A stretch of DNA of 64,000 nucleotides, taken from positions 1,984,001 through 2,048,000 of the forward strand of contig NZ_AP022565.1 of assembly GCF_010727325.1 (NCBI RefSeq), written 5' to 3'. The DNA is from Mycolicibacterium alvei. Lineage in GTDB: Bacteria; Actinomycetota; Actinomycetes; Mycobacteriales; Mycobacteriaceae. The notes beneath the pieces were generated by a model that was not told where the DNA came from, ran no database searches, and saw nothing but the letters and a program-made list of their open reading frames with translations. Both the position numbers and the translations under genes were made by a program. How positions within the stretch are numbered: the stretch's first letter is position 1; every line of letters begins with the position of its first letter. Shown here piece after piece: positions 49,997-58,015 of this stretch.

Positions 49997-51721
49997 TTAC
50001 CGGGCGAGTCGGGCGGAGGACTCGATCATGAGTGCGTGGACGAAGGCTTGGGGGATGTTGCCGCGCATCTGATGCTGGTGGGCGTCGTATTCCTCGCTGA
50101 ACAGTTGTGGTGGCCCGCAGGCGGCTCGGGTGCGTTCGTACCACGCTCTGGCGTCGATAGCCTCCCCCTGTTGGTCGAGGCTGAGCGCGACCAGAAATCC
50201 GCAGAGTAGAAACGATCCTTCGGCGTCGCTCAGCGGCCGGTTGTCATGGCGGAAGCGGTAGGCGTAGCCGTCGCGAGTGAGGTCGTGCAGGTAGGCGTGC
50301 AGGGTCGCCGCGACGCGTGGATCGTCGGCCGGGATGGCACCGCGGAGCGCGGGTAGCAGCAGTGCGGCATCCAGGGCGGGGTCGTCGGGGGAACGTTGCC
50401 AGTGCCCGCCGGAGTGAAGGGCGTGGGTTGCCGTGTCGGCGACGATATGGTCTGCGAGGGTGAGGAACTCGGCGGACTGAACCGGGCTCGGATGGACCGC
50501 GGCGATGCCCCGCAGTCCGGCGGCGGCAGTGAGGCGGCTATGGGTCCACGCCCGGTTGTCGATCTCCCAGATGCCGGCGTCGGGCTGGCTCCAGCGGTGG
50601 CTGATGGCCGCGGCGGCGGTGTCGGCCGCGCGCCAGTTTTCGGTGGTCAGGCGGTCGTGGCGGGCGGCGGCGGCAAACAGCAGCAGAGCCTCGCCGTAGG
50701 CGTCGAGTTGGAACTGCCGGTTGACCCAGTTGCCGACGATGTCCGCTCCGCCCGGGTAGCCGGCCAGATCGAGGTGGCGCTGATCGGGCACGGGCGCACC
50801 GGTTGTCGTGTACGCGGGCGCGAGTTGGTCCCCGTGCTCGAGGAGCCGATCGCCGACGAATCCGACAGCGTCATCAAGCAGCGGGTGGGGTCCGGCGGCG
50901 GCGACGGCCTGGCCGGCGTAGCACTGATCACGGATCCACACATAGCGGTAGTCGTAGTTGCGCCCAGCTTCGGCGCGCTCCGGCAAGCTGGTGGTGGCGG
51001 CGGCGACCATTCCCCCGCCGGCAGAGGTCAACCCACGCAGCACCGCGTAGCTGCGGCGCGTGTCGCGTGGAGCCAGTACGTTCTCCAGCGCGGGAACGGC
51101 GTCGTGCCATGCGGTTTCGGTGGCGCGCCAGGCGGCACCGGGATCGACGGGACGCTCCGGCAAGGTGTCCTCGCTCAGTTCCAGTACCAGGTCGTGTTGC
51201 TCGCCTGCCTCAAGATGCAGGACGGTGTGCAGCACCTGGGTGTTGCGTCGCGGGCGGGCAGCACCACCGCCGCTCCACCGCACATTCAATCCGCCGCTGC
51301 GGCCGGTCCACACACCGTGATGGCGGTGCAAGTCGCTCAGCTCGTGTTCGCCGTATCCGGCCCGCGGCTCGAAGGACACCGTGAGCGTGGTGGCCCGTTC
51401 TAGGGCATGGAGCCGCCGCAGCAGGACGACGCGCCGTGCCTCGCCAGGAAAGGCAAGTGCCTCACGGCATTCCACGATGCCGTCCTCGGTGACCCAGCGG
51501 CTACGCCAGATCATCGACCGGTCCTCGTAGTACCCGCCCCACACGTAACGCCCGGTCGGTGTGACCGAATACTGGCCGGCGCCACCGATCAGAGAGGTGA
51601 AGACGGCGTCACTGTCCCAGCGGGGTACGCACATCCAGACGATCTCCCCTCGTGGCCCGACCACGGCTCCGCGTTCTCCGTCGGCCAGCAGCGCGTATTG
51701 CCGCAGTACCTCCGGTGCCAT
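49997..51721 (-). CDS. Glycoside hydrolase family 15 protein
   Basis: 574 aa. Seen: N-terminal beta-sandwich region (about 1-220), then the (alpha/alpha)6 barrel with RNYDYRYVWIRDQ at 254-266 and a C-terminal EEYDAHQHQMRGNIPQAF. GH15 includes glucoamylases, dextran glucosidases and the mycobacterial trehalase (Rv2402). No signal peptide, so it should act on an internal alpha-glucan or trehalose and release glucose. ATG 51721 shares one base with the SDR stop (TGATG), so it is coupled to that gene; operon marR-SDR-GH15. Confidence 0.88.
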   Translation of the reverse strand: MAPEVLRQYALLADGERGAVVGPRGEIVWMCVPRWDSDAVFTSLIGGAGQYSVTPTGRYVWGGYYEDRSMIWRSRWVTEDGIVECREALAFPGEARRVVLLRRLHALERATTLTVSFEPRAGYGEHELSDLHRHHGVWTGRSGGLNVRWSGGGAARPRRNTQVLHTVLHLEAGEQHDLVLELSEDTLPERPVDPGAAWRATETAWHDAVPALENVLAPRDTRRSYAVLRGLTSAGGGMVAAATTSLPERAEAGRNYDYRYVWIRDQCYAGQAVAAAGPHPLLDDAVGFVGDRLLEHGDQLAPAYTTTGAPVPDQRHLDLAGYPGGADIVGNWVNRQFQLDAYGEALLLFAAAARHDRLTTENWRAADTAAAAISHRWSQPDAGIWEIDNRAWTHSRLTAAAGLRGIAAVHPSPVQSAEFLTLADHIVADTATHALHSGGHWQRSPDDPALDAALLLPALRGAIPADDPRVAATLHAYLHDLTRDGYAYRFRHDNRPLSDAEGSFLLCGFLVALSLDQQGEAIDARAWYERTRAACGPPQLFSEEYDAHQHQMRGNIPQAFVHALMIESSARLAR

Positions 51722-52722
51722 CACCGGCGCCGCCATAGCCACGCCGCGGCAAGTGCGCCCGTACCGGCGACCGCGGCACCTATTGGGCCGTGATGGTGGG
51801 AGGCCCACAGCTGCGGATCGCGTTCGTGTGACGTGTCATCGAAGACGCCGTGGGTGCCGAAGTCCCAACCGTCGCGGCCGTCGGCCGGCTCCCACAGATT
51901 CACCGGCGCGTCAAGGTCGCGGCGCTGCTTCGTCTGCTGCGAGTCGAAACCGGTCTTGGCGAGGTAACGGTCCAGCAGACCTGGGGCAATCGCGTTCGCG
52001 GCCAGGGTCACCATGGTGCTGGCCCCGACCCAGTACTCGCGTCGGTGGGGGTGGTCGGCGGCGAACAGCACACCGCGGGCAGCGAATTCGGGTTGGTAGA
52101 TGGGTGGGACCGGTTGGGCGTGGCGGGGCAGCCGGGACAACACCCAGGAGAACTGCGGGGTATTGACCGCGGGCATCTGCACCATGGTGACGTGCACGTT
52201 GCTCTGGTGGTGCAACAGTTCGCAGCGCAGCGCTTCGTGGAAACCCTGGATCGCGTGTTTGGCGCCGCAGTACGCACTCTGCAGCGGGATGCCACGGTAG
52301 GCCAAAGCAGAGCCGACCTGCACGATCGTGCCCCGGTCGCGGGGCTTCATGTGTTTCAGGGCCGCCATGGTGGCGTACACGTAGCCGAGGTAGCTGACCT
52401 CGGTCACGCGCCGGTACTCCGCGGGGGTGATCTGGTCGAACGGGGAGAACACCGAGGTGAACGCGACGTTGACCCACACATCAATGGGGCCCAGCTCGGC
52501 CTCCACCCGGTCCGCCACCGCGAAGACCTGGTCCGGGTCTGCCACGTCGGCGGGCATTACGTGCGCGCTGCCGCCGGCCCGCTCGACTTGCGCTGCGGCA
52601 CCGGCGAGGCCTTTTTCACCCCGCGCGACGAGCACCACGGTGTTCCCGCGGGCACCGAACGCGATGGCGCTGGCCCGGCCGATACCGCCGCTGGAACCTG
52701 TGACCACGATGATTGGCGGCAT
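51721..52722 (-). CDS. SDR oxidoreductase with long C-terminal extension and membrane tail
   Basis: 333 aa. Classical SDR core: VVTGSSGGIGRASA, VNVAFTSV in place of NNAG, IVQVGSALAYR, YCGAK as YxxxK. After the core (about 250 aa) comes an extension with NLWEPADGRDGWDFGTHGVF, DDTSHERDPQLW and a hydrophobic end GAAVAGTGALAAAWLWRRR that may sit in the membrane. This SDR type is known from many stress gene clusters but its substrate is not. ATG 52722 with GAGGAG 9 nt before; middle gene of the marR-SDR-GH15 operon. Confidence 0.85.
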   Translation of the reverse strand: MPPIIVVTGSSGGIGRASAIAFGARGNTVVLVARGEKGLAGAAAQVERAGGSAHVMPADVADPDQVFAVADRVEAELGPIDVWVNVAFTSVFSPFDQITPAEYRRVTEVSYLGYVYATMAALKHMKPRDRGTIVQVGSALAYRGIPLQSAYCGAKHAIQGFHEALRCELLHHQSNVHVTMVQMPAVNTPQFSWVLSRLPRHAQPVPPIYQPEFAARGVLFAADHPHRREYWVGASTMVTLAANAIAPGLLDRYLAKTGFDSQQTKQRRDLDAPVNLWEPADGRDGWDFGTHGVFDDTSHERDPQLWASHHHGPIGAAVAGTGALAAAWLWRRR

Positions 52723-52738
52723 TGAAATCAACTCCTCG

Positions 52739-53236
52739 TTATGTTGTCCACCCCATTGCCCACATGTCGGGGTCGGACGGTTCGCCGCCGGCGGCGGCGA
52801 ATTCCTGTAGCACCGAGACGAGTTCGACGCGCCGCGGCTTGGTCAGCTGCGCAAGGATGGGGGTAATCGCAGCCCGGCGATGCTGCATGACGGTGCGCAC
52901 GACCCGTTCCCCGCCTGGGGTGAGGGTCAAGATCAACTGGCGACGGTTGGCGGGGTCGTCGGCGCGATGGATCAGCCCTTCGGCCACCATCCGGTCACAC
53001 AGCCGGCTGGCTCTGCTCGGGTGCAGGTTCGCGGCGGCGGCCAATTCGCCCAGTGAGACCGACCCGCGACTGGAAATGACCACCAGGGCGCGCACCTGCG
53101 AGACATCCGCGACGCCTTCCACGGCGGCGATGGATTGCGCACTGAGCGTCACCAGGATCCGGCACGCGGCGAGCACAGCGTCCGCTTCTTCGTCCTGTAC
53201 ACCGGTGCGACGCGCCGCTGGGCGCATATTCGTCAT
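52739..53236 (-). CDS. MarR-family transcription regulator
   Basis: 165 aa. Winged helix: VSQVRALVVISSRGSVSLGE, LAAAANLHPSRASRLCDRMV, then HRADDPANRRQLILTLTPGG and a C-terminal dimer helix. Start ATG 53236 (GGAG nearby); an in-frame GTG at 53251 is possible. Heads the leftward operon and diverges from the ThDP-enzyme operon; tandem palindromes CGCAACAATTGCG just upstream are its likely operators, giving control of both directions. Confidence 0.85.
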   Translation of the reverse strand: MTNMRPAARRTGVQDEEADAVLAACRILVTLSAQSIAAVEGVADVSQVRALVVISSRGSVSLGELAAAANLHPSRASRLCDRMVAEGLIHRADDPANRRQLILTLTPGGERVVRTVMQHRRAAITPILAQLTKPRRVELVSVLQEFAAAGGEPSDPDMWAMGWTT

Positions 53237-53264
53237 CCACCGAGTCTCCACTCAACCATTGCCA

Positions 53265-53295
53265 CTCGCAACAATTGCGAGCCGCAACAATTGCG
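53265..53295. promoter_or_regulatory. Tandem MarR-type operators
   Basis: CTCGCAA-CAA-TTGCGAG at 53265-53281 has perfect 7-bp arms. Its core CGCAACAATTGCG is repeated exactly at 53283-53295, 16 bp further on. The pair lies between marR and the divergent ThDP-enzyme gene, just upstream of the stress-type promoter. Confidence 0.8.
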
Positions 53296-53314
53296 CGTAC
53301 ACCGGAGTGGAGAG

Positions 53315-53340
53315 GTTTTCGGTGTTCCGCCGTGGGGTAT
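53315..53340 (+). promoter_or_regulatory. Sigma-B/sigma-F-type promoter of the sugar-oxidation operon
   Basis: GTTTTC (53315-53320) and GGGTAT (53335-53340) are separated by 14 nt, matching the general-stress consensus. Start of transcription is expected near 53347, about 80 nt before the ATG of the ThDP enzyme. Confidence 0.7.
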
Positions 53341-53426
53341 CACGTCTACCGGCTTCCGGTTCGGAGGACATGAAGTCCGAGTTCGGTCGTGGTTTTCCCG
53401 GGCTGATGGCGAACGAGAGGATGACG

Positions 53427-55223
53427 ATGACCAAGACCGTCGCAGACGTGCTGCTGGCGCGACTACGTGAATGGAATATCAAGCAGGTCTTCGCCTTTCC
53501 CGGTGACGGCATCAACGGATTGCTCGCCGCGTGGGGACGAGCCGACAACGATCCGCAGTTCGTCCAGGCCCGCCATGAAGAAATGGCCGCGTTCGAGGCG
53601 GTCGGCTACGCGAAGTTCTCCGGACACGTCGCGGTCTGTGCGGCAACCAGCGGGCCGGGGGCGGTTCATCTGCTCAACGGCCTGTACGACGCGAAGCTCG
53701 ACCACGTCCCGGTGGTGGCGATCGTTGGCCAGACCGAGCGCAGCGCCATGGGCGGGTCCTACCAGCAGGAGGTTGATCTGCTCACCCTGTTCAAGGATGT
53801 CTGCAGTGACTACGTCCAGATGTGCACCGTGCCAAAGCAATTGCCCAACCTGATCGACCGCGCGATCCGCATCGCACTCAGCGCGTCCGCCCCGACCTGC
53901 ATCATCATCCCCTCCGACGTCTTCGACCTGAAATACGAGGCGCCCGAGCATGCGTTCAAACAGGTGCCCTCCAGCGTCGGCATGTCATCCTCGACGGTGA
54001 CGGCCGACCCTGTCGCGGTACGCCAGGCCGCCGACCTCCTCAACGCCGGAGAGAAAGTCGCGCTGCTGGTCGGACAGGGAGCCCGCGGGTGCGTCCCCGA
54101 ACTCACCCAGATCGCCGACCTGCTCGGCGCCGGTGTGGCGAAGGCACTGCTGGGCAAGGACGTGCTGTCCGATGAACTGCCGTGGGTGACCGGCTCCATC
54201 GGGCTGCTCGGCACGATTCCGTCGTACAAGATGATGATGGGCTGCGACACGCTGCTGACCGTGGGCTCCAACTTCCCCTACACACAGTTCCTGCCCAGGC
54301 TGGATCAGGCCCGCGCTGTGCAGATCGACCGCTCCGGTGCATGGATCGGGATGCGTTACCCGTATGAACTGAATCTGGTCGGTGACGCCAAATCGACGCT
54401 GCAGGCGTTGATCCCGCTGCTGGAACGCAAGAGCGACCGTTCCTGGCGCGAAGGCATCGAAGAAGACGTCGCCGACTGGTGGGAAACGGTGCAGCGGCGG
54501 GCCATGACCGACGCCGACCCGGTCAACCCGATGCGCATCTTTCACGAACTGTCTAAACGCCTGCCGTCGAATGCGATCGTTGCCGCGGACTCGGGAAGCT
54601 CCGCGAACTGGTATGCCCGGCAATTGAAGTTCCATGGCGACATCCGCGGCTCACTGTCGGGGACGCTGGCCACGATGGGCCCCGGCGTGCCGTATGTGAT
54701 CGGCGCCAAATGGGCGCATCCGGACCGGCCCGCCATCGCGATGGTGGGCGACGGGGCCATGCAGATGAACGGCATGGCCGAACTCATCACCGTCGCGCAC
54801 TACTGGCGGCAATGGGCGGACCCGCGACTGATTGTGGCGATCCTGCACAACAACGACCTCAACCAGGTCACCTGGGAACTCCGCGCGATGGGGGGCGCAC
54901 CCAAGTTCGCCGAGTCCCAGACCCTGCCCGACGTCGACTTCGCCGCCTTCGCCCGTACCCTCGGCCTGGCGGGCGTCAACATCGACACCCCTGATGCGAT
55001 CGGCCCGGCTTGGGATCAGGCGTTGGCCGCCGATCGACCGACGGTGCTCGACATCAGATGCGACCCGGACGTTCCACCCATCCCGCCGCACGCCACCTTC
55101 GCCGAGGCCAAAGCCACGGCCACGGCGGTCTTGAAGGGCGACGAGAACTCCTGGGGCTTCATCAAACAAGGCGTGAAACAGAAAGCGCAGCAATACCTTC
55201 CCGGCACCAAGGAGGAGGATTGA
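53427..55223 (+). CDS. Thiamine-diphosphate enzyme, pyruvate oxidase/acetolactate synthase-like
   Basis: 598 aa with the three domains of the POX/ALS group. Seen: VFAFPGDGINGLL and catalytic Glu E51 in QARHEEMAAFEAVGYAKFSG, a central FAD/nucleotide-type domain, and the ThDP site GDG at 441-443 with the later HNNDLNQVTWE. Close to PoxB-like 'thiamine pyrophosphate-requiring' proteins; acts on a 2-keto acid, perhaps pyruvate or a sugar-derived keto acid. ATG 53427 has GAGAGG 6 nt before; earlier in-frame ATGs at 53370 and 53421 fit less well. First gene of a rightward five-gene operon with very small gaps. Confidence 0.88.
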   Translation: MTKTVADVLLARLREWNIKQVFAFPGDGINGLLAAWGRADNDPQFVQARHEEMAAFEAVGYAKFSGHVAVCAATSGPGAVHLLNGLYDAKLDHVPVVAIVGQTERSAMGGSYQQEVDLLTLFKDVCSDYVQMCTVPKQLPNLIDRAIRIALSASAPTCIIIPSDVFDLKYEAPEHAFKQVPSSVGMSSSTVTADPVAVRQAADLLNAGEKVALLVGQGARGCVPELTQIADLLGAGVAKALLGKDVLSDELPWVTGSIGLLGTIPSYKMMMGCDTLLTVGSNFPYTQFLPRLDQARAVQIDRSGAWIGMRYPYELNLVGDAKSTLQALIPLLERKSDRSWREGIEEDVADWWETVQRRAMTDADPVNPMRIFHELSKRLPSNAIVAADSGSSANWYARQLKFHGDIRGSLSGTLATMGPGVPYVIGAKWAHPDRPAIAMVGDGAMQMNGMAELITVAHYWRQWADPRLIVAILHNNDLNQVTWELRAMGGAPKFAESQTLPDVDFAAFARTLGLAGVNIDTPDAIGPAWDQALAADRPTVLDIRCDPDVPPIPPHATFAEAKATATAVLKGDENSWGFIKQGVKQKAQQYLPGTKEED

Positions 55224-55224
55224 C

Positions 55225-55683
55225 ATGCGCAGGCATCGTAAGACGATGGTCGCCGAGGCCGTCCGCGATGTCCGCACCGGCCGGTTTGAACGCAGCCTGT
55301 CCGCCCTGACCGCGGCAGGAGCGGTCATCACCGCGGCCGAGATCTACATGTCGCATGACGGGGCCAGCTTCGGCAACAAGATGATGTGGTGGCCCATCGT
55401 GATCGTCCCGACAGCAGCCCCGGCCGGGATAGCGTCGGTGTTCTCCCGCCGCGCTGCACACACCGTGCTGCCGCTCGCCTCGGCGGCCATCGTCGTCAAC
55501 GGTCTGCAAGGCAGCTACCTGCACCTGCGGGGCGTCGCGCAGCGCCCCGGTGGGATCACCCGCTACAACCTGGAGTCCGGTCCGCCGGTGTTCGCCCCGC
55601 TGCTGGCCTCCCTCGTCGGCGGCATGGGCCTGTTGGCCGCGGTGCTGCGCCGCGAAGGCCATCAATCACGAGGCGATGGGTAG
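55225..55683 (+). CDS. Membrane protein of unknown function
   Basis: 152 aa with about four hydrophobic segments: LSALTAAGAVITAAEIYMS, MWWPIVIVPTAAPAGIASV, LPLASAAIVVNGLQG and FAPLLASLVGGMGLLAAVL. Basic N terminus (RRHRKTMVAEAVRD). AGGAGG lies 9 nt before the ATG and overlaps the end of the ThDP gene. It could anchor or pass electrons from the dehydrogenase complex that follows; no haem or metal motif is visible. Confidence 0.75.
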   Translation: MRRHRKTMVAEAVRDVRTGRFERSLSALTAAGAVITAAEIYMSHDGASFGNKMMWWPIVIVPTAAPAGIASVFSRRAAHTVLPLASAAIVVNGLQGSYLHLRGVAQRPGGITRYNLESGPPVFAPLLASLVGGMGLLAAVLRREGHQSRGDG

Positions 55684-56355
55684 ATGCCATTCCGTGGCCG
55701 CGGACGCCATGCCGTCACCCCCCAGCACCGAGGCCGCTACCCGGGCTTCGACGTACTGGATCACGTCGACGCCTGGGATGACGTCACCGCCGGGGTCGTC
55801 CTCGGCCGGCTCGCCCAGCCCGGCTCATTGGCGTTCTTCACCCCTGAGGAGGCTGGGATCGCGGCGCCTCTACTGGATCTTCTGCTCGCCCAGGACAGCG
55901 AGCCACGAGTGCCCGTGCTGGCCCTGATCGACGCCAGACTGGCGGCTGGCGAGACCGATGGCTGGCACTACGACGATCTGCCCCAGGACCCTCAAGCGTG
56001 GCGTGACACGCTGCGTTTCCTTGGCGAGGAGGGGTTCTCGCGATTGCGCAGCGATGAGCAAGCTGCGGCGATCCAGACCGTCCAAGATCTCAGCGTCCAG
56101 GACCAGACCTGGCATGGCCTGTCCGCCGACCACGTGTGGAGTCTGTGGACCCGCTACGCGTGCACCGCGTTCTACTCCCACCCCTGGGCGTGGAACGAGA
56201 TCGGGTTTCCCGGTCCCGCCTACCCGCGCGGCTACCTCAATCGTGGCGTCGACTCGCGCGAGCACTGGGAGGTCGCCGACCACGGCACCGAGGACAGCGA
56301 CGTCGATCCGGTCCCATTCGCCGACCGGGTGGAGCGGGCCCGCCATGCGAAGTAA
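55684..56355 (+). CDS. Gluconate 2-dehydrogenase subunit 3-like protein
   Basis: 223 aa. Family signature near the C terminus: FYSHPWAWNEIGFPGPAYPR, with FFTPEEAGIAAPLLDLLL earlier. Partner subunit of GMC-type flavoprotein dehydrogenases that oxidise sugars or sugar acids at the membrane. No twin-arginine or Sec signal, unlike many family members, so the complex should be cytosolic. The ATG directly follows the preceding stop; the end overlaps the GMC gene by 11 nt. Confidence 0.83.
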   Translation: MPFRGRGRHAVTPQHRGRYPGFDVLDHVDAWDDVTAGVVLGRLAQPGSLAFFTPEEAGIAAPLLDLLLAQDSEPRVPVLALIDARLAAGETDGWHYDDLPQDPQAWRDTLRFLGEEGFSRLRSDEQAAAIQTVQDLSVQDQTWHGLSADHVWSLWTRYACTAFYSHPWAWNEIGFPGPAYPRGYLNRGVDSREHWEVADHGTEDSDVDPVPFADRVERARHAK

Positions 56356-58015
56356 CTACCGCAAGATCCGCGCCCGCAACGACTCGGCGTGGTTGATCCC
56401 CAACGACGGATCGCGCACCAACCACCAACTGCGGGCGGGCATGCGCCGATACGGCGAGGATGACGAGGTCGACCTCGTGGTGGTCGGCGCCGGTGCTGGC
56501 GGCAGCGTGCTCACCCAACGACTGGCCCGAGCGGGCTGGCGGGTGGTCTGCCTGGATGCGGGCCCGTTCTGGGACCCCGACACCGACTGGGTTTCCGATG
56601 AACGTGGCGCGCACACCCTGTACTGGACCGAGCCGCGCCAGATCGGCGGACGTAACCCGGTTCCGTTGGGCTCCAACAACTCCGGACGTGGAGTGGGCGG
56701 ATCGATGGTTCACTATGCAGGGTACACCCCCCGCTTTCACCCGTCGGACTTCTCGACCTTCACCAACGACGGCGTCGGCGCAGACTGGCCGTTGGATTAC
56801 CACGACCTCAAGCCGTTCTACGAATTGATCGAACAGGAACTGCCGGTGGCCGGAGAGGACTGGCCCTGGGGTGACGCACACAGCTACCCGCATCATGCGC
56901 ACCCGGTAGGCGGCAACGGCGAGATCTTCCTGCGCGGCGCGAAAACCGCGGGCATCGAGGTGCGGGTAGGTCCGGTGGCAATTCCCAACGGGCGCTTCGG
57001 CAATCGGCCGCACTGCATCTACCGCGGGTTCTGCCTTCAGGGGTGCAAGGTCAACGCCAAAGCCAGCCCGCTGATCACCCACATCCCCGACGCGCTGGCC
57101 CACGGTGCCGAGATCCGCCCCGACGCCATGGTCACCCGCGTCGTCGTCGACGACCGTGCCGGCGCCGTGACCGGCGTCGACTACCGCCATGCCGGTCGCG
57201 AGCACCACCAACGGGCCCGTGCCGTGGCCGTCGCCGGATACTCGATCGAGACGCCGCGGTTGCTCCTGATGTCCGCCACCGACCGCTACCCGGCCGGACT
57301 GGGCAATGACCACGACCAGGTCGGGCGCTACCTGATGGTCCAGGGCGCCCCGCAAACCGCGGGTCGCTTCGACGACGAGGTCCGGATGTACAAAGCACCA
57401 CCGCCCGAGGTGTCCAGCGAGCAGTTCTACGAGACCGATCCCACCAAGGGATACAAACGCGGCTGGTCCATTCAGACGGTCAGCCCACTGCCGATCACCT
57501 GGGCCGAACATGTTATCGCCCAGGGACATTGGGGCGCCACACTGCGGGAGTACATGCGCGACTACGTCCATTGGGCGACCTTGGGCGCGCTGTGCGAATA
57601 CCTGCCTCAAGCCGACAACCGGGTCACCCTGGCCGATGAGAAGGATCGGCACGGGCTGCCCGTCGCGCACTTCTCCTACAGTCAGTGCGACAACGACAAG
57701 CAGTTGACCAAGGCCGCCACCACCACGATGGAGGAAATCCTGCGGGGCGCGGGGGCCACCGAGGTGATGACCATCGACCGCTACGCCCACCTGGTCGGCG
57801 GAGCCCGAATGGCCGCACGCGCCGAGGACGGCGTGGTGGACCGCGATCACCGAGTCTTCGGAATCCCCAATCTTTATATCGTCGACGGCAGCACGCTGCC
57901 GACCCAAGGCTCGGCCAACCCGGCCCTGACCATCATGGCGCTGGCGGCCCGGGCCGCCAGCCGGCTCATCAAGCTCGGGCGCTGTGGCCTCACCGAGCAG
58001 CAGAGCGTGCCATGA
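56345..58015 (+). CDS. GMC-family FAD oxidoreductase
   Basis: 556 aa catalytic flavoprotein. Seen: dinucleotide fold VVGAGAGGSVLTQRL (G48xG50xxG53), RGVGGSMVHYAGYTPRF, FCLQGCKVNAK and the GMC C-terminal VDGSTLPTQGSANPALTIMA. Similar to the large subunit of gluconate 2-dehydrogenase and related sugar dehydrogenases; it pairs with the subunit-3-like protein. No cytochrome c subunit gene is nearby. ATG 56345 lies inside the end of the preceding gene; its own stop overlaps the next start as ATGA. Confidence 0.87.
   Translation: MRSNYRKIRARNDSAWLIPNDGSRTNHQLRAGMRRYGEDDEVDLVVVGAGAGGSVLTQRLARAGWRVVCLDAGPFWDPDTDWVSDERGAHTLYWTEPRQIGGRNPVPLGSNNSGRGVGGSMVHYAGYTPRFHPSDFSTFTNDGVGADWPLDYHDLKPFYELIEQELPVAGEDWPWGDAHSYPHHAHPVGGNGEIFLRGAKTAGIEVRVGPVAIPNGRFGNRPHCIYRGFCLQGCKVNAKASPLITHIPDALAHGAEIRPDAMVTRVVVDDRAGAVTGVDYRHAGREHHQRARAVAVAGYSIETPRLLLMSATDRYPAGLGNDHDQVGRYLMVQGAPQTAGRFDDEVRMYKAPPPEVSSEQFYETDPTKGYKRGWSIQTVSPLPITWAEHVIAQGHWGATLREYMRDYVHWATLGALCEYLPQADNRVTLADEKDRHGLPVAHFSYSQCDNDKQLTKAATTTMEEILRGAGATEVMTIDRYAHLVGGARMAARAEDGVVDRDHRVFGIPNLYIVDGSTLPTQGSANPALTIMALAARAASRLIKLGRCGLTEQQSVP

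Noticed and set aside
52713..53426. N-terminal extension of the ThDP enzyme frame back to 52713
   Set aside because: It would run through the marR gene, the operators and the promoter; a normal N terminus with ribosome site is at 53427.
56237..57907. A 556-codon open frame on the minus strand
   Set aside because: Antisense to the GMC oxidoreductase, which has full family motifs and fits the operon.
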